Shown piece by piece: positions 26,355 to 34,344 of a stretch of 64,000 nt of DNA (positions within the stretch are counted from its first letter, which is position 1; each line of letters starts with the position of its first letter). Made by a program: the position numbers and the translations under genes. A model generated the notes under the pieces. That model was not told where the DNA came from and did not search any database. It saw only the letters and a list, made by a program, of their open reading frames with translations. Source of the stretch: Nocardia aurantia (GTDB lineage Bacteria > Actinomycetota > Actinomycetes > Mycobacteriales > Mycobacteriaceae); NCBI RefSeq assembly GCF_009604425.1, contig NZ_WEGI01000006.1:372001-436000 (forward strand), read 5' to 3'.

Positions 26355-26715
26355 CGAACCCCCTGGTCGTGCCCAGCTGTCGCGGCGCCGCTGTTCCCGG
26401 TGCTCGTCATTCGTCGAATCTATCATTAGGCGATCGACTAGCAGTCGCTTCCCCCCGCCCGGCCCGGAGCCGGTCACAGCGCCCACCCTACCGCCGCGAA
26501 CGGGGCGTGTGCAGGCAGTTCCGGATTCCGATAGCGCCCGCGCGGCCGGTGTGATCCTTGACAACCTCGCTCCCCCGGTGTTAAACACTTGCATAGTAAA
26601 CGGCCGACAGCCCCCGTCCCGCCCCCCTGCGGTCCGGATCGGCCGTCGATATCCCGCCGACAGCCGTGAACCGTTGTCCGGCAACATAATTCAGCTCAGA
26701 TGGAGGACCGGTCCG
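26355..26715. promoter_or_regulatory. Divergent control region of the catabolic operon
   Basis: 361 bases without a gene. Near the TetR gene is TAG-G-CGATCG-A-CTA (26427-26440), a 14-base palindrome overlapped by CGACT-AGC-AGTCG (26435-26447). On the operon side TTGACA (26558-26563) and TTAAAC (26581-26586), 17 bases apart, form a promoter, and the -10 lies inside the palindrome GTGTT-A-AACAC (26578-26588). A GGAGG precedes the first gene. Operator assignments are inferred from symmetry and position. Confidence 0.55.
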
Positions 26716-27714
26716 ATGACCGCAGTCGAGCGTCCCCGGCCCACGGGCGAACCCGCGGGATTAAGCGATCGCATAGCAACCGTCGATGCAGGACGGCGAC
26801 CGCCCCGGGCCCGGCGATCCGAATTGGCCACCCCGGCGAGCAACGAGTCGATGTGCGCGGCCGCCGCGCGATCGGACGCGGATCTGGTGTTCCTGGATCT
26901 GGAGGACGCCTGCGCACCGTCGATGAAGGCGGCCGCGCGCGGAATCGCGGTGCGCGCCTTCACCGAACTGGACTGGGGGCGCACCACCCGCGCGGTGCGC
27001 ATCAACGGCCTCGACACTCCTTGGTGCCACGACGATCTCATCGAGGTGGTCACCGGGGCGCGGGAGGCGCTCGACGTGATCATCGTGCCGAAGGCGCGCA
27101 GCGCCCGGGACGTCTGGTGGGTGGACGTCATGCTCACCCAGCTCGAGACCAAGCTCGGCCTGACGAAGCCGATCGGCCTGGAAGTGCTGATCGAGGAGGC
27201 CGACGGCCTGCTCGCGGCGGCCGAAATCGCGAAGGCGTCGCCGCGGCTGGAGGCGATGATCTTCGGCGTCGGCGACCTGTCGGCCGCCCTGCACGCCCGG
27301 GTCGGCGGCAATTTCCGGCCGTCGGCCGGCGCGTATCCGGGCGACTTCTGGCATTTCGCGCGGATGCAGGTGCTGGCCGCGGCCCGCGCGGCGGGCATCG
27401 ACGCGATCGACTCCCCCTACCCCGACTACGGCGATACCGACGGCTACCGCGCCGACGCCGGCCACGCCGCGCTGTTCGGCTTCGACGGCAAGTGGGCGAT
27501 CCACCCCGTCCAGGTGCCGATCGCCAACGACGTGTTCACGCCCACGCCGGCGGAGGTCGAGCACGCACGGGCACTGGTCGACGGTTACCGCGCCGCGCAG
27601 ACCGGCGGCGTGGGGGCGCTCGGGCAGGACGGGCAACTGGTCGACGCCGGGCATCTGCGCCTGGCCGAAAACGTCTTGCGCAAGGCCGAATTGACCGACG
27701 GAGGCGTGCGATGA
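26716..27714 (+). CDS. HpcH/HpaI or CitE-type lyase
   Basis: 332 residues from ATG 26716 with GGAGG upstream. TIM-barrel marks of the CitE/malyl-CoA lyase group are visible: LVFLDLEDACAPS near residue 58, a Glu ligand in IGLEVLIEEADGLL, FGVGDLSAAL with the Mg-binding Asp, and GKWAIHPVQ near residue 260. These enzymes cleave or form beta-hydroxyacyl-CoA or hydroxy acids by retro-aldol chemistry. First gene of the operon; its stop overlaps the next start (ATGA). It could release acetyl-, propionyl-CoA or glyoxylate at the end of the pathway. Confidence 0.87.
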   Translation: MTAVERPRPTGEPAGLSDRIATVDAGRRPPRARRSELATPASNESMCAAAARSDADLVFLDLEDACAPSMKAAARGIAVRAFTELDWGRTTRAVRINGLDTPWCHDDLIEVVTGAREALDVIIVPKARSARDVWWVDVMLTQLETKLGLTKPIGLEVLIEEADGLLAAAEIAKASPRLEAMIFGVGDLSAALHARVGGNFRPSAGAYPGDFWHFARMQVLAAARAAGIDAIDSPYPDYGDTDGYRADAGHAALFGFDGKWAIHPVQVPIANDVFTPTPAEVEHARALVDGYRAAQTGGVGALGQDGQLVDAGHLRLAENVLRKAELTDGGVR

Positions 27715-28685
27715 GCGCGGGTACGGGACGGCTCGCCGGGCGGGTCGCGGTGATCACCGGCGCCGGATCCGGCATCGGCCGGGCGACGGCGCTGCTGTTC
27801 GCCCGCGAGGGCGCGCGGGTGGTGTGCGCGGATATCAGTGGCCGCGAGGAGAAGACGGCCGCCGAGATCCGCGCCGCCGCTGACATCCACAGTCCGGGCG
27901 AAACCGGTGCCCACGGCAGCGCCGCCGCCGCGCCGCCCGGCAACTCGGCGGACGCGCAGGGCACCGCCACCGATCCGCGGAGCACCACCGCCACCGCCAC
28001 CGGCACGCACGGCGCCATCGCCACCAGCGCCGATGGCGTCACCGCCACCGAAGCGCACAGCATCGTCGGCGGGCACGGAGTTGCGCTCCCCGGCCCGGCG
28101 GCGGTCGCTGTGCGCGTGGACGTGGCGAACTCCGCCGAGGTCCGGGCCATGATCGAGCTCGCCGTCAACACCTACGGGCGCCTGGACGTGCTGTTCAACA
28201 ACGCGGGGATGAGCGGGCAGCGCGGGCCGCTGGCGGAGCTCGACGAGGACGCCTTCGACACCGTCGTGGCCGTGAACCTCAAGGGCGCCTTCCTCGGCAT
28301 GAAGTTCGGCATCCCGGCGATGCTGGCCTCCGGCGGCGGCTCGGTGATCAACACCGCCTCCGCGTCGGCGCTGGTCGGCTGGAAGAACCTCGCACACTAC
28401 GCCGCCGCGAAAGGCGGTGTCGTGCAACTCACCAAGTCCGCGGCGCTGGACTACGCGAAGCAGGGCATCCGGGTGAACGCGATCTGTCCCGGCATGACGT
28501 GGACCGGCCTGGCCGGCGCGGGCGACGACAGCGTCCCGCCGACCGACATGGTTCCGCCGCAACCGATGAACCGGTGGGGTCTGCCCGGCGAATTGGCTTC
28601 TGCCGCACTCTTTCTCGCCAGCGACGAATCGTCGTTCGTGACCGGGGCGGCGATCCCGGTCGACGGCGGCTACGTCGCCCGCTGA
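27711..28685 (+). CDS. SDR oxidoreductase with a 73-residue low-complexity insertion
   Basis: 324 residues against the usual 250. TGAGSGIG (residues 16-23) binds NAD, NNAG is at 163-166, and the catalytic set is Ser about 217, Tyr230 and Lys234 (YAAAK). Residues about 57-129 are an Ala/Thr/Gly/Pro/Ser-rich stretch placed between the second and third units of the Rossmann fold, where normal homologues have three or four residues. The frame is intact on both sides, so the enzyme may still fold with a surface loop. Start overlaps the lyase stop by ATGA. Likely alcohol/ketone oxidation in the pathway. Confidence 0.85.
   Translation: MSAGTGRLAGRVAVITGAGSGIGRATALLFAREGARVVCADISGREEKTAAEIRAAADIHSPGETGAHGSAAAAPPGNSADAQGTATDPRSTTATATGTHGAIATSADGVTATEAHSIVGGHGVALPGPAAVAVRVDVANSAEVRAMIELAVNTYGRLDVLFNNAGMSGQRGPLAELDEDAFDTVVAVNLKGAFLGMKFGIPAMLASGGGSVINTASASALVGWKNLAHYAAAKGGVVQLTKSAALDYAKQGIRVNAICPGMTWTGLAGAGDDSVPPTDMVPPQPMNRWGLPGELASAALFLASDESSFVTGAAIPVDGGYVAR
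27879..28097 (+). repeat. Low-complexity insertion inside the SDR gene
   Basis: About 219 bases of GCC/ACC/CAC/GGC-rich sequence encode residues 57-129, which lack any recognisable fold (runs such as GSAAAAPPGNSAD and STTATATGTHGAI). The length is a multiple of three. It is not an exact tandem repeat. Confidence 0.75.
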
Positions 28686-28719
28686 TGCCGCATCCGAATC
28701 GCGAACGAAGGCAACCGTC

Positions 28720-29682
28720 ATGACCAGACCGTTCCGCTTCGCCGTCCAGGCGACGCGTGCCACCTCGGCCACCGAATGGCGCGACACCGCACAGCAGATC
28801 GAGGAACTCGGCTACTCGACGCTGTTCCTCGCCGATCACTACCTGGGCAGGGGGCCCGCCGCCAAGGAAGCGCGCTGGCCACCTCAGCACCTCGCGCCCA
28901 TCGCCGCGATGGCCGTGGCGGCCGCGGTGACCACCACGCTGCGGGTCGGCTGCCGCGTGTTCTGCGCCGACTACCACGTGCCGGGCGTGCTGATGAAGGA
29001 GGCGACCACCCTCGACCGGCTCTCCGACGGCCGCCTGGAATTCGGCATCGGCGGCGGCTGGAGCGCGCCGGAGTACCGGGCCATGGGCATTCCGTACGAG
29101 TCGGGGGCGCAACGGATCTCGAAGCTCGAGGAGGTCGTCGAGCTGTTCAAGGCGCACTGCTCTGGTGAACAACTCGACCTCACCGGCGAGCATGTGACCG
29201 CGCAGGGCTACGCGGGTCTGCCGCTGCCGGTGCAGCGCCCGCATCCGCCGATCATGATCGGGGGAAGCCGCCGCCGGGTGCTGTCGCTGGCCGGCCGCGA
29301 GGCCGATATCGCCAGCATCAGCAATGTGCCCTTCGACGCGGTCGACGCGGCGGGCCGCACCCCGCAGCAGGAGGCGGTCCGGCGGCTCGACTTCGTCCGC
29401 GCCGCGGCCGGAGATCGCTTCGGCGAGATCGACATCGAGAGTTCGCCGTTCTTCACCACGATCACGACCGATCCCGCCGCCGCGCTGTCCGGGCTCGCGA
29501 CCATGTTGCGGACGCCGGCGGACGGCCTCGCGGACCACCCGAACGTGCTGGCCGGCACTGTCGAGGAGGTCGTCGACCAGCTGCTGGAACGCCGAGAAAT
29601 GTACGGCGCCAACTACATCACGGTGCAACAGACCGAATACGCGGCGTTCGCACCGGTCGTCGAGTTGCTCACCGGCAAATAG
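28720..29682 (+). CDS. LLM-class flavin/F420-dependent oxidoreductase
   Basis: 320 residues. A luciferase-like TIM barrel: FAVQATRATSATEWRD, YSTLFLADHYLG, RLEFGIGGGWSAPEYRAMGI and PIMIGGSRRRVLSLAGREAD. The GGGW and MIGGSRRR segments are those of the actinobacterial F420-dependent LLM branch. It could oxidise an alcohol, reduce an enone, or, if it uses FMN, carry out a Baeyer-Villiger-type step. It lies 34 bases after the SDR gene in the same operon. Confidence 0.87.
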   Translation: MTRPFRFAVQATRATSATEWRDTAQQIEELGYSTLFLADHYLGRGPAAKEARWPPQHLAPIAAMAVAAAVTTTLRVGCRVFCADYHVPGVLMKEATTLDRLSDGRLEFGIGGGWSAPEYRAMGIPYESGAQRISKLEEVVELFKAHCSGEQLDLTGEHVTAQGYAGLPLPVQRPHPPIMIGGSRRRVLSLAGREADIASISNVPFDAVDAAGRTPQQEAVRRLDFVRAAAGDRFGEIDIESSPFFTTITTDPAAALSGLATMLRTPADGLADHPNVLAGTVEEVVDQLLERREMYGANYITVQQTEYAAFAPVVELLTGK

Positions 29683-29723
29683 CCGGCGCACGACGACAAC
29701 CCGGAATCGATGGAAGGACCGAT

Positions 29724-30605
29724 ATGGTCAAGAGGACGCGGTACAGCGAGTACAAGGACCGCTACGCGAACTACAAGTTCGAACTGGACGCGGACGGCAT
29801 CCTGTTCATGCAGTGCCACACCGACGGCGGATCCCTGGTCTGGGACTGGAAGTCGCACGACGACATGGCCGACGCGTTCGCCGACGTCGCGGGCGACCGC
29901 GAGATCAAGGTGCTGATCCACACCGGCACCGGCGAGAACTACAACGCCGACTGGGGTTTCATGCCCGACGGGTCGCTCATCGACCCGCCGATCTACCAGG
30001 CCATGCCCGGTGAGCGCGGGTTGTGGAAGCTGGACGAGAAGGCTTGGTACAACCGCAATCTCATGTTCAACGTGCTGAGCGTGGACGTGCCGATGATCAG
30101 CGCGGTCAACGGGCCCTGCAACATCCACTCCGAGGTCCCGCTGATGGGCGACATCGTGCTGGCCGCCGAGGACGCCTGGTTCCAGGACGTCTCGCACTTC
30201 CCGCGCGGACAGGTGCCCGGCGACGGGCAGCACGTGATCTGGAACTTCCTGGTCGGCCACAACCGCGGCCGATACCTGCTGCTGACCGGCAAGAAGCTGT
30301 CGGCGCGGGAGGCCCTGGACTGGGGTGCGGTCGCCGAGGTGCATCCGAAGGACCAACTGCTGGACCGGGCCTGGGAACTGGCCCGCGACCTGGTGAAGCG
30401 GCCGCCGCTGACGCTGCGCTACACCCGTCAGCTGTTCACCCACGAACTCAAGAAGGCGTTCCTCGACCAGATGAACGCCGGCATCGGCCTCGAGACCTAC
30501 GCGCAGCGCGCCTTCTTCCCGGCCGGTGGCCGGATGGAGCCGCTGGACCGCGCGTGGAACGACAAGCCGTGGAGCGGCGAGGGCGAACCCGGACCGCAGG
30601 GCTGA
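29724..30605 (+). CDS. Crotonase-fold beta-diketone hydrolase resembling 6-oxocamphor hydrolase
   Basis: 293 residues. The sequence follows 6-oxocamphor hydrolase (OCH) of Rhodococcus along its length: SEYKDRYANYK, CHTDGGSLVW, DIVLAAEDAWFQD, HFPRGQVPGDGQHVIW, NRGRYLLLTGKKL. Residues that I recall as important in OCH are kept: H45, H135 (OCH H122), H158 (H145), D167 (D154) and E257 (E244). An extra loop of about a dozen residues lies at 78-105. OCH splits a C-C bond of a cyclic 1,3-diketone by a retro-Claisen reaction. Ordinary enoyl-CoA hydratase Glu pairs are absent. This enzyme is the key to guessing the pathway. Confidence 0.82.
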   Translation: MVKRTRYSEYKDRYANYKFELDADGILFMQCHTDGGSLVWDWKSHDDMADAFADVAGDREIKVLIHTGTGENYNADWGFMPDGSLIDPPIYQAMPGERGLWKLDEKAWYNRNLMFNVLSVDVPMISAVNGPCNIHSEVPLMGDIVLAAEDAWFQDVSHFPRGQVPGDGQHVIWNFLVGHNRGRYLLLTGKKLSAREALDWGAVAEVHPKDQLLDRAWELARDLVKRPPLTLRYTRQLFTHELKKAFLDQMNAGIGLETYAQRAFFPAGGRMEPLDRAWNDKPWSGEGEPGPQG

Positions 30606-30635
30606 CGAAACCGACTGTGCCGGAAGGCTTGTGAC

Positions 30636-31826
30636 ATGCATGCGCTCGACGGGGTCCGGGTCCTGGACCTGGGCACCTATATCGCCGGGCCGTTCTGCGC
30701 GACGGTGCTGGGCGAGTTCGGGGCGGACGTCGTCAAGATCGAACGTCCCGGCAGCGGTGACCATCTGCGCCGCTTCGGCACCGAGACCGACTGCGGCGAC
30801 ACCCTGGTGTGGCTGTCGGAGGCCCGCAACAAACGCTCGGTGACGCTGAACCTGGCCGACCCGCGCGGCCGGGAACTGTTGCGGGAGTTGGTCGCCGACG
30901 CCGATGTGGTGATCGAGAACTTCCGTCCCGGCGTGCTGGAACGCTGGGGGCTGAGCTTTCCGGAGATCCAGGCGATCAACCCGCGCACGATCCTGCTGCG
31001 CATGTCCGCCTACGGGCAGTCCGGGCCGCTGGCCGATCAGCCCGGCTTCGCCCGGGTCGCGCACGCCTACGCCGGATTGTCGCTGCTGGCGGGCGAACCC
31101 GCCGGACCGCCGGTGACGCCCGGCTCCACCTCGCTCGGCGACTACCTGGCCGGGCTCTACGGGGTGGTCGGGGTGCTGCTGGCGTTGCGGGCCCGGGAGG
31201 CCACCGGAGCAGGCCAGTGCGTCGACATGGCGTTGTACGAGCCGATCTTCCGGGTGCTGGACGAGATCGCGCCGGCCTACCAGCAGTTCGGCTTCGTGCG
31301 GGAGCGGATGGGCGCGGACACCGTGAACGTGGTGCCGCACAGTCACTATCGCACCGCCGACGATCGCTGGATCGCGATCGCGTGCTCCAACGACGAGATG
31401 TTCGCCCGATTGGCCCGCGCCATGGGTGATCCCGCGCTGGCCGATCCGGACCGATTCGGGCCCAAGGCTTCCCGCCTCGCGGCGCGGGACGAGGTGAACG
31501 CCCTGGTCACCGCCTGGGCGGGCGGCCTGACCCGGGACGAGGCGCTGGCCCGCTGCCGGGCGGCCGAAGTGCCCGCGGGACCGCTGAATTCGATCGCGGA
31601 CATCTTCGACGATCCGCAGTTCGCCCACCGCGGCACCATCACCACCGCCGAATCCCGCATCGGGCCGCTGGCGGTGCCGAGCGTGATTCCCGCGCTGTCC
31701 GATACTCCCGGCGAGATCCGCTGGCTGGGACCGGCCCTCGGGGCCGACACCGATGCGGTGCTGGCCGAATTGCTGCATCGCGACGCGGCGGAGATCACCC
31801 GCCTGCGCGACGCCGGCGTCATCTGA
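30636..31826 (+). CDS. CaiB/BaiF family CoA-transferase
   Basis: 396 residues. MHALDGVRVLDLGTYIAGPF opens the Rossmann part, VKIERPGSGD follows, and TSLGDYLAGLYG carries the Asp (residue 169) that aligns with the catalytic Asp of formyl-CoA transferase. It should activate the acid released by the upstream hydrolase as its CoA ester using succinyl-CoA or another donor. This is a different lineage from the CoA-transferase at 4886-6055: the two share only family motifs. Confidence 0.88.
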   Translation: MHALDGVRVLDLGTYIAGPFCATVLGEFGADVVKIERPGSGDHLRRFGTETDCGDTLVWLSEARNKRSVTLNLADPRGRELLRELVADADVVIENFRPGVLERWGLSFPEIQAINPRTILLRMSAYGQSGPLADQPGFARVAHAYAGLSLLAGEPAGPPVTPGSTSLGDYLAGLYGVVGVLLALRAREATGAGQCVDMALYEPIFRVLDEIAPAYQQFGFVRERMGADTVNVVPHSHYRTADDRWIAIACSNDEMFARLARAMGDPALADPDRFGPKASRLAARDEVNALVTAWAGGLTRDEALARCRAAEVPAGPLNSIADIFDDPQFAHRGTITTAESRIGPLAVPSVIPALSDTPGEIRWLGPALGADTDAVLAELLHRDAAEITRLRDAGVI

Positions 31827-31865
31827 GCCGATTCTCTCCAACCACGACGAAAGAAAGGTTGTGTC

Positions 31866-33155
31866 ATGGCAATTCAGGAAAAACTCGCCACCGGGCGTGG
31901 CAAGTTCACGCCCGAATATCCGGAACTGGGCACCGGCCCGGTCGATTACGACGACGCGGTGTCCGAGGAGTTCTTCCTCGCCGAGCGGGAGGCGGTGTTC
32001 AAGCGGTCCTGGCTGAAGGTCGGCCGGATGGAACAGCTTCCGCGCACCGGCAGCTACTTCACCCGCGAACTGGCGGGCCTCGGCTCGATCGTGATCGTGC
32101 GGCAGGCCGACGGCACCGTGAAGGCGCTGCACAATGTGTGCGCGCACCGCGGCAACAAGGTGGTGTGGCAGGAACATCCGGCCGAGGAGACCGCGGGCTC
32201 CTGCCGCCAGTTCACCTGCAAATACCACGGCTGGCGCTACGGGCTCGACGGTAAGGTCGCGCACGTCACCAACGAGGACCAGTTCTTCGACCTGGACAAG
32301 GATTCCCTCGGCATGCCGCAGTTGCACTGCGACACCTGGGGCGGGTTCGTCTTCGTGAATTTCGATCCGCACGCCCAGCCGCTGCGCACGGCCCTCGGCC
32401 CGAAGTTCAGCGAGGTGGAGAGCTACCCGTTCGAGCAGATGACCGAGCGGTATGCCTACAAGACCCGGGTCAAGGGCAACTGGAAGCTGTCGATCGACAC
32501 CATTCTGGAGTGGTACCACCCGCCGTACGTGCACGGCCGGTTCATCAACCCCGACGTGTCGAAGGCGGAGAAACTGGTGCCGCCGCCGGACGCCTACTAC
32601 TACGACCTGTTCACCTCGCACATGCTGAATTCGGTGCCCGGCCCGCCGCCGCTGCCGCCGCGCAAACCCGGCGAACTCGGCCCCGCGAAACGGGATCAGC
32701 GCTGGATCTACAAGCTGTTCCGCGCCGGCCTGTTCGGACCCGACGACATCCCGGACCTCGGTGAGCTGCCGAGCGTGCTGAATCCGGGCGGGATCAAGTC
32801 GTGGAGCAACGACGCCTATTGGTTGTTCCCGAACTTCTCGGTGCAGATCTGGGCGCGCGGTTTCTACATCACCTACCAGTACTGGCCGGAGTCGGTCGGC
32901 TCGCACAGCTACGAGCTCGACATCTACTTCAAGCCCCCGCGCAACGCCGCCGAACGGATCGCGCAGGAGATGGTCGCGCAGACCACCATCGAATTCGCGA
33001 TGCAGGACTCGAACACCGTCGAGGCCACGCATTCCGCGCTGGCGACCCGCGCGAACCGGCAATTCCACTTGTCGGATCAGGAATTGATGATCCGCAACTT
33101 CCACAAGGTCGTCCGGGACACGGTGGCCGCCCACCGGGCTCTCGGCAAGAAATAG
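31866..33155 (+). CDS. Rieske non-heme iron oxygenase, catalytic subunit
   Basis: 429 residues. The Rieske cluster is C92-x-H94 ... C118-x2-H121 (VCAHRG, CKYHGW). The catalytic iron motif is E215-x2-H218-x4-H223 (EWYHPPYVH); the bridging residue is Glu, as in carnitine-type oxygenases, where most ring dioxygenases have Asp. No beta subunit, ferredoxin or reductase gene is in the operon, so electrons must come from proteins encoded elsewhere. Such alpha-only enzymes are often monooxygenases that hydroxylate or demethylate. Confidence 0.92.
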   Translation: MAIQEKLATGRGKFTPEYPELGTGPVDYDDAVSEEFFLAEREAVFKRSWLKVGRMEQLPRTGSYFTRELAGLGSIVIVRQADGTVKALHNVCAHRGNKVVWQEHPAEETAGSCRQFTCKYHGWRYGLDGKVAHVTNEDQFFDLDKDSLGMPQLHCDTWGGFVFVNFDPHAQPLRTALGPKFSEVESYPFEQMTERYAYKTRVKGNWKLSIDTILEWYHPPYVHGRFINPDVSKAEKLVPPPDAYYYDLFTSHMLNSVPGPPPLPPRKPGELGPAKRDQRWIYKLFRAGLFGPDDIPDLGELPSVLNPGGIKSWSNDAYWLFPNFSVQIWARGFYITYQYWPESVGSHSYELDIYFKPPRNAAERIAQEMVAQTTIEFAMQDSNTVEATHSALATRANRQFHLSDQELMIRNFHKVVRDTVAAHRALGKK

Positions 33156-33164
33156 GAGCAGGCG

Positions 33165-33500
33165 ATGACGACCGCGATTCTCCCCGCAGCATTCAGCGAA
33201 CTCGAGCCCTGGGTCCCGACATGGGCCAAGGCCACGCGCCAGGAACGCTACGACACCCGCCTGGCGAGCACCATCGAAGAACTCGACGCGTTCTACGACG
33301 CGATCGCCGCGCGCGCCGAGGAAGCCATCGAATATCTCAACACGTTCGACCTGAACGAACTGCCCGACGCCGAAACCCGGCTGCTGCGGCTGATGTACTC
33401 GCTGGTGATGGTCTCCTATCCGGTGAACGTGTTCAAACAGCCGCGGATCCCCGATTCCGGCGCCTCGTTCTTCGACACCGTCTCCGAACCCGCGGTGTGA
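33165..33500 (+). CDS. Small helical protein next to the Rieske oxygenase
   Basis: 111 residues, GGAGCAGG upstream. Mostly helical (RLASTIEELDAFYDAIAARAEEAIEYL, ETRLLRLMYSLVMVSY) and ending in VNVFKQPRIPDSGASFFD. I recall similar short proteins beside Rieske genes in other actinobacteria but no assigned function. Too small and without the fold of a Rieske beta subunit. An assembly or electron-transfer partner is possible. Confidence 0.65.
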   Translation: MTTAILPAAFSELEPWVPTWAKATRQERYDTRLASTIEELDAFYDAIAARAEEAIEYLNTFDLNELPDAETRLLRLMYSLVMVSYPVNVFKQPRIPDSGASFFDTVSEPAV

Positions 33501-33507
33501 GGCGGAT

Positions 33508-34344
33508 ATGGGACACACCGTCACCGAATTGACGCCCACGACCGGGGTGGAGATCAACGGCCTGTCCGGGGGCCGGCTGGTCGACCCCGGCGTGGCCGCC
33601 GAATGTCTGGACGCGCTGGAACGCCGCGGCGTGGTGATCTATCGGGAAGCCCATCTCGACGACGACGAACTCGTCGCCTTCAGCAGATTGCTGGGCGATG
33701 TGGTGCCCCTGCCGATGGGTGGCGACCCGAGGCATCCGGAGATCCAGAAGGTCACCCGTGACGCCTCCAAGAGCAAATTGGCGGCATACCGGGAGGGCAC
33801 CTTCTTCTGGCACATCGACGGAACCACCGCCGCGGTGCCCGACAAGGCGACCCTGCTGACCGCCCGGCAGATCGCCGACGACGACACCGGCGACACCGAA
33901 TTCGCCAACACCTACGCCGCCTACGAAGCCCTGCCCGACTCGGAGAAGGCCGAACTGGACGACCTGCGGGTGGTGCACAGCTTCGCCGCCTCGCAACTGC
34001 TGGTGTACCCGGATCCGTCGCCGAAGGAGCGAGCCGCCTGGGACCGCAACCCCTCTCGCGAACATCCGCTGGTGTGGACCCGGCGCTCCGGCCGCCGGTC
34101 GATGGTGCTGGGCTCCACGGCGGACGAGGTGGTCGGCCGGGATCCTGCCGAGGGCCGCGCACTGCTGGACCGGTTGCTGGACTGGGCGACCCAGCCCCGC
34201 TTCGTGCTCCGGCACCGTTGGCGGGTGGGCGATCTCGTGATCTGGGACAACACCGGGATGCTGCACCGGGCCCGCCCGTACGGCGAGCATTCGGCGCGCC
34301 TGATGCACCGCACCTCGCTGGCCGGCGAGGAGGCGGTGGCATGA
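33508..34344 (+). CDS. TauD/TfdA-family 2-oxoglutarate-dependent dioxygenase
   Basis: 278 residues. The iron site is H102-x-D104 (FFWHIDGT) with the distal His in GMLHRARPY, and an Arg for 2-oxoglutarate in the final RLMHRTSL. The N-terminal LVDPGVAAECLDALERRGVVIYR segment is typical of the TauD fold. It hydroxylates an unactivated carbon with succinate and CO2 as co-products. Start is 7 bases after the small gene; the stop overlaps the next start (ATGA). Confidence 0.88.
   Translation: MGHTVTELTPTTGVEINGLSGGRLVDPGVAAECLDALERRGVVIYREAHLDDDELVAFSRLLGDVVPLPMGGDPRHPEIQKVTRDASKSKLAAYREGTFFWHIDGTTAAVPDKATLLTARQIADDDTGDTEFANTYAAYEALPDSEKAELDDLRVVHSFAASQLLVYPDPSPKERAAWDRNPSREHPLVWTRRSGRRSMVLGSTADEVVGRDPAEGRALLDRLLDWATQPRFVLRHRWRVGDLVIWDNTGMLHRARPYGEHSARLMHRTSLAGEEAVA

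Noticed and set aside
31866..33500. The 111-residue gene as a Rieske beta subunit
   Set aside because: Too short, helical and without the cone-shaped beta-sheet pattern of beta subunits.
29613..33557. A 1314-codon open frame on the minus strand across the catabolic operon
   Set aside because: It is antisense to four well-supported genes, has a composition rich in Arg, His, Gln and Gly with no domain, and arises because GC-biased third positions leave the opposite frame without stops.
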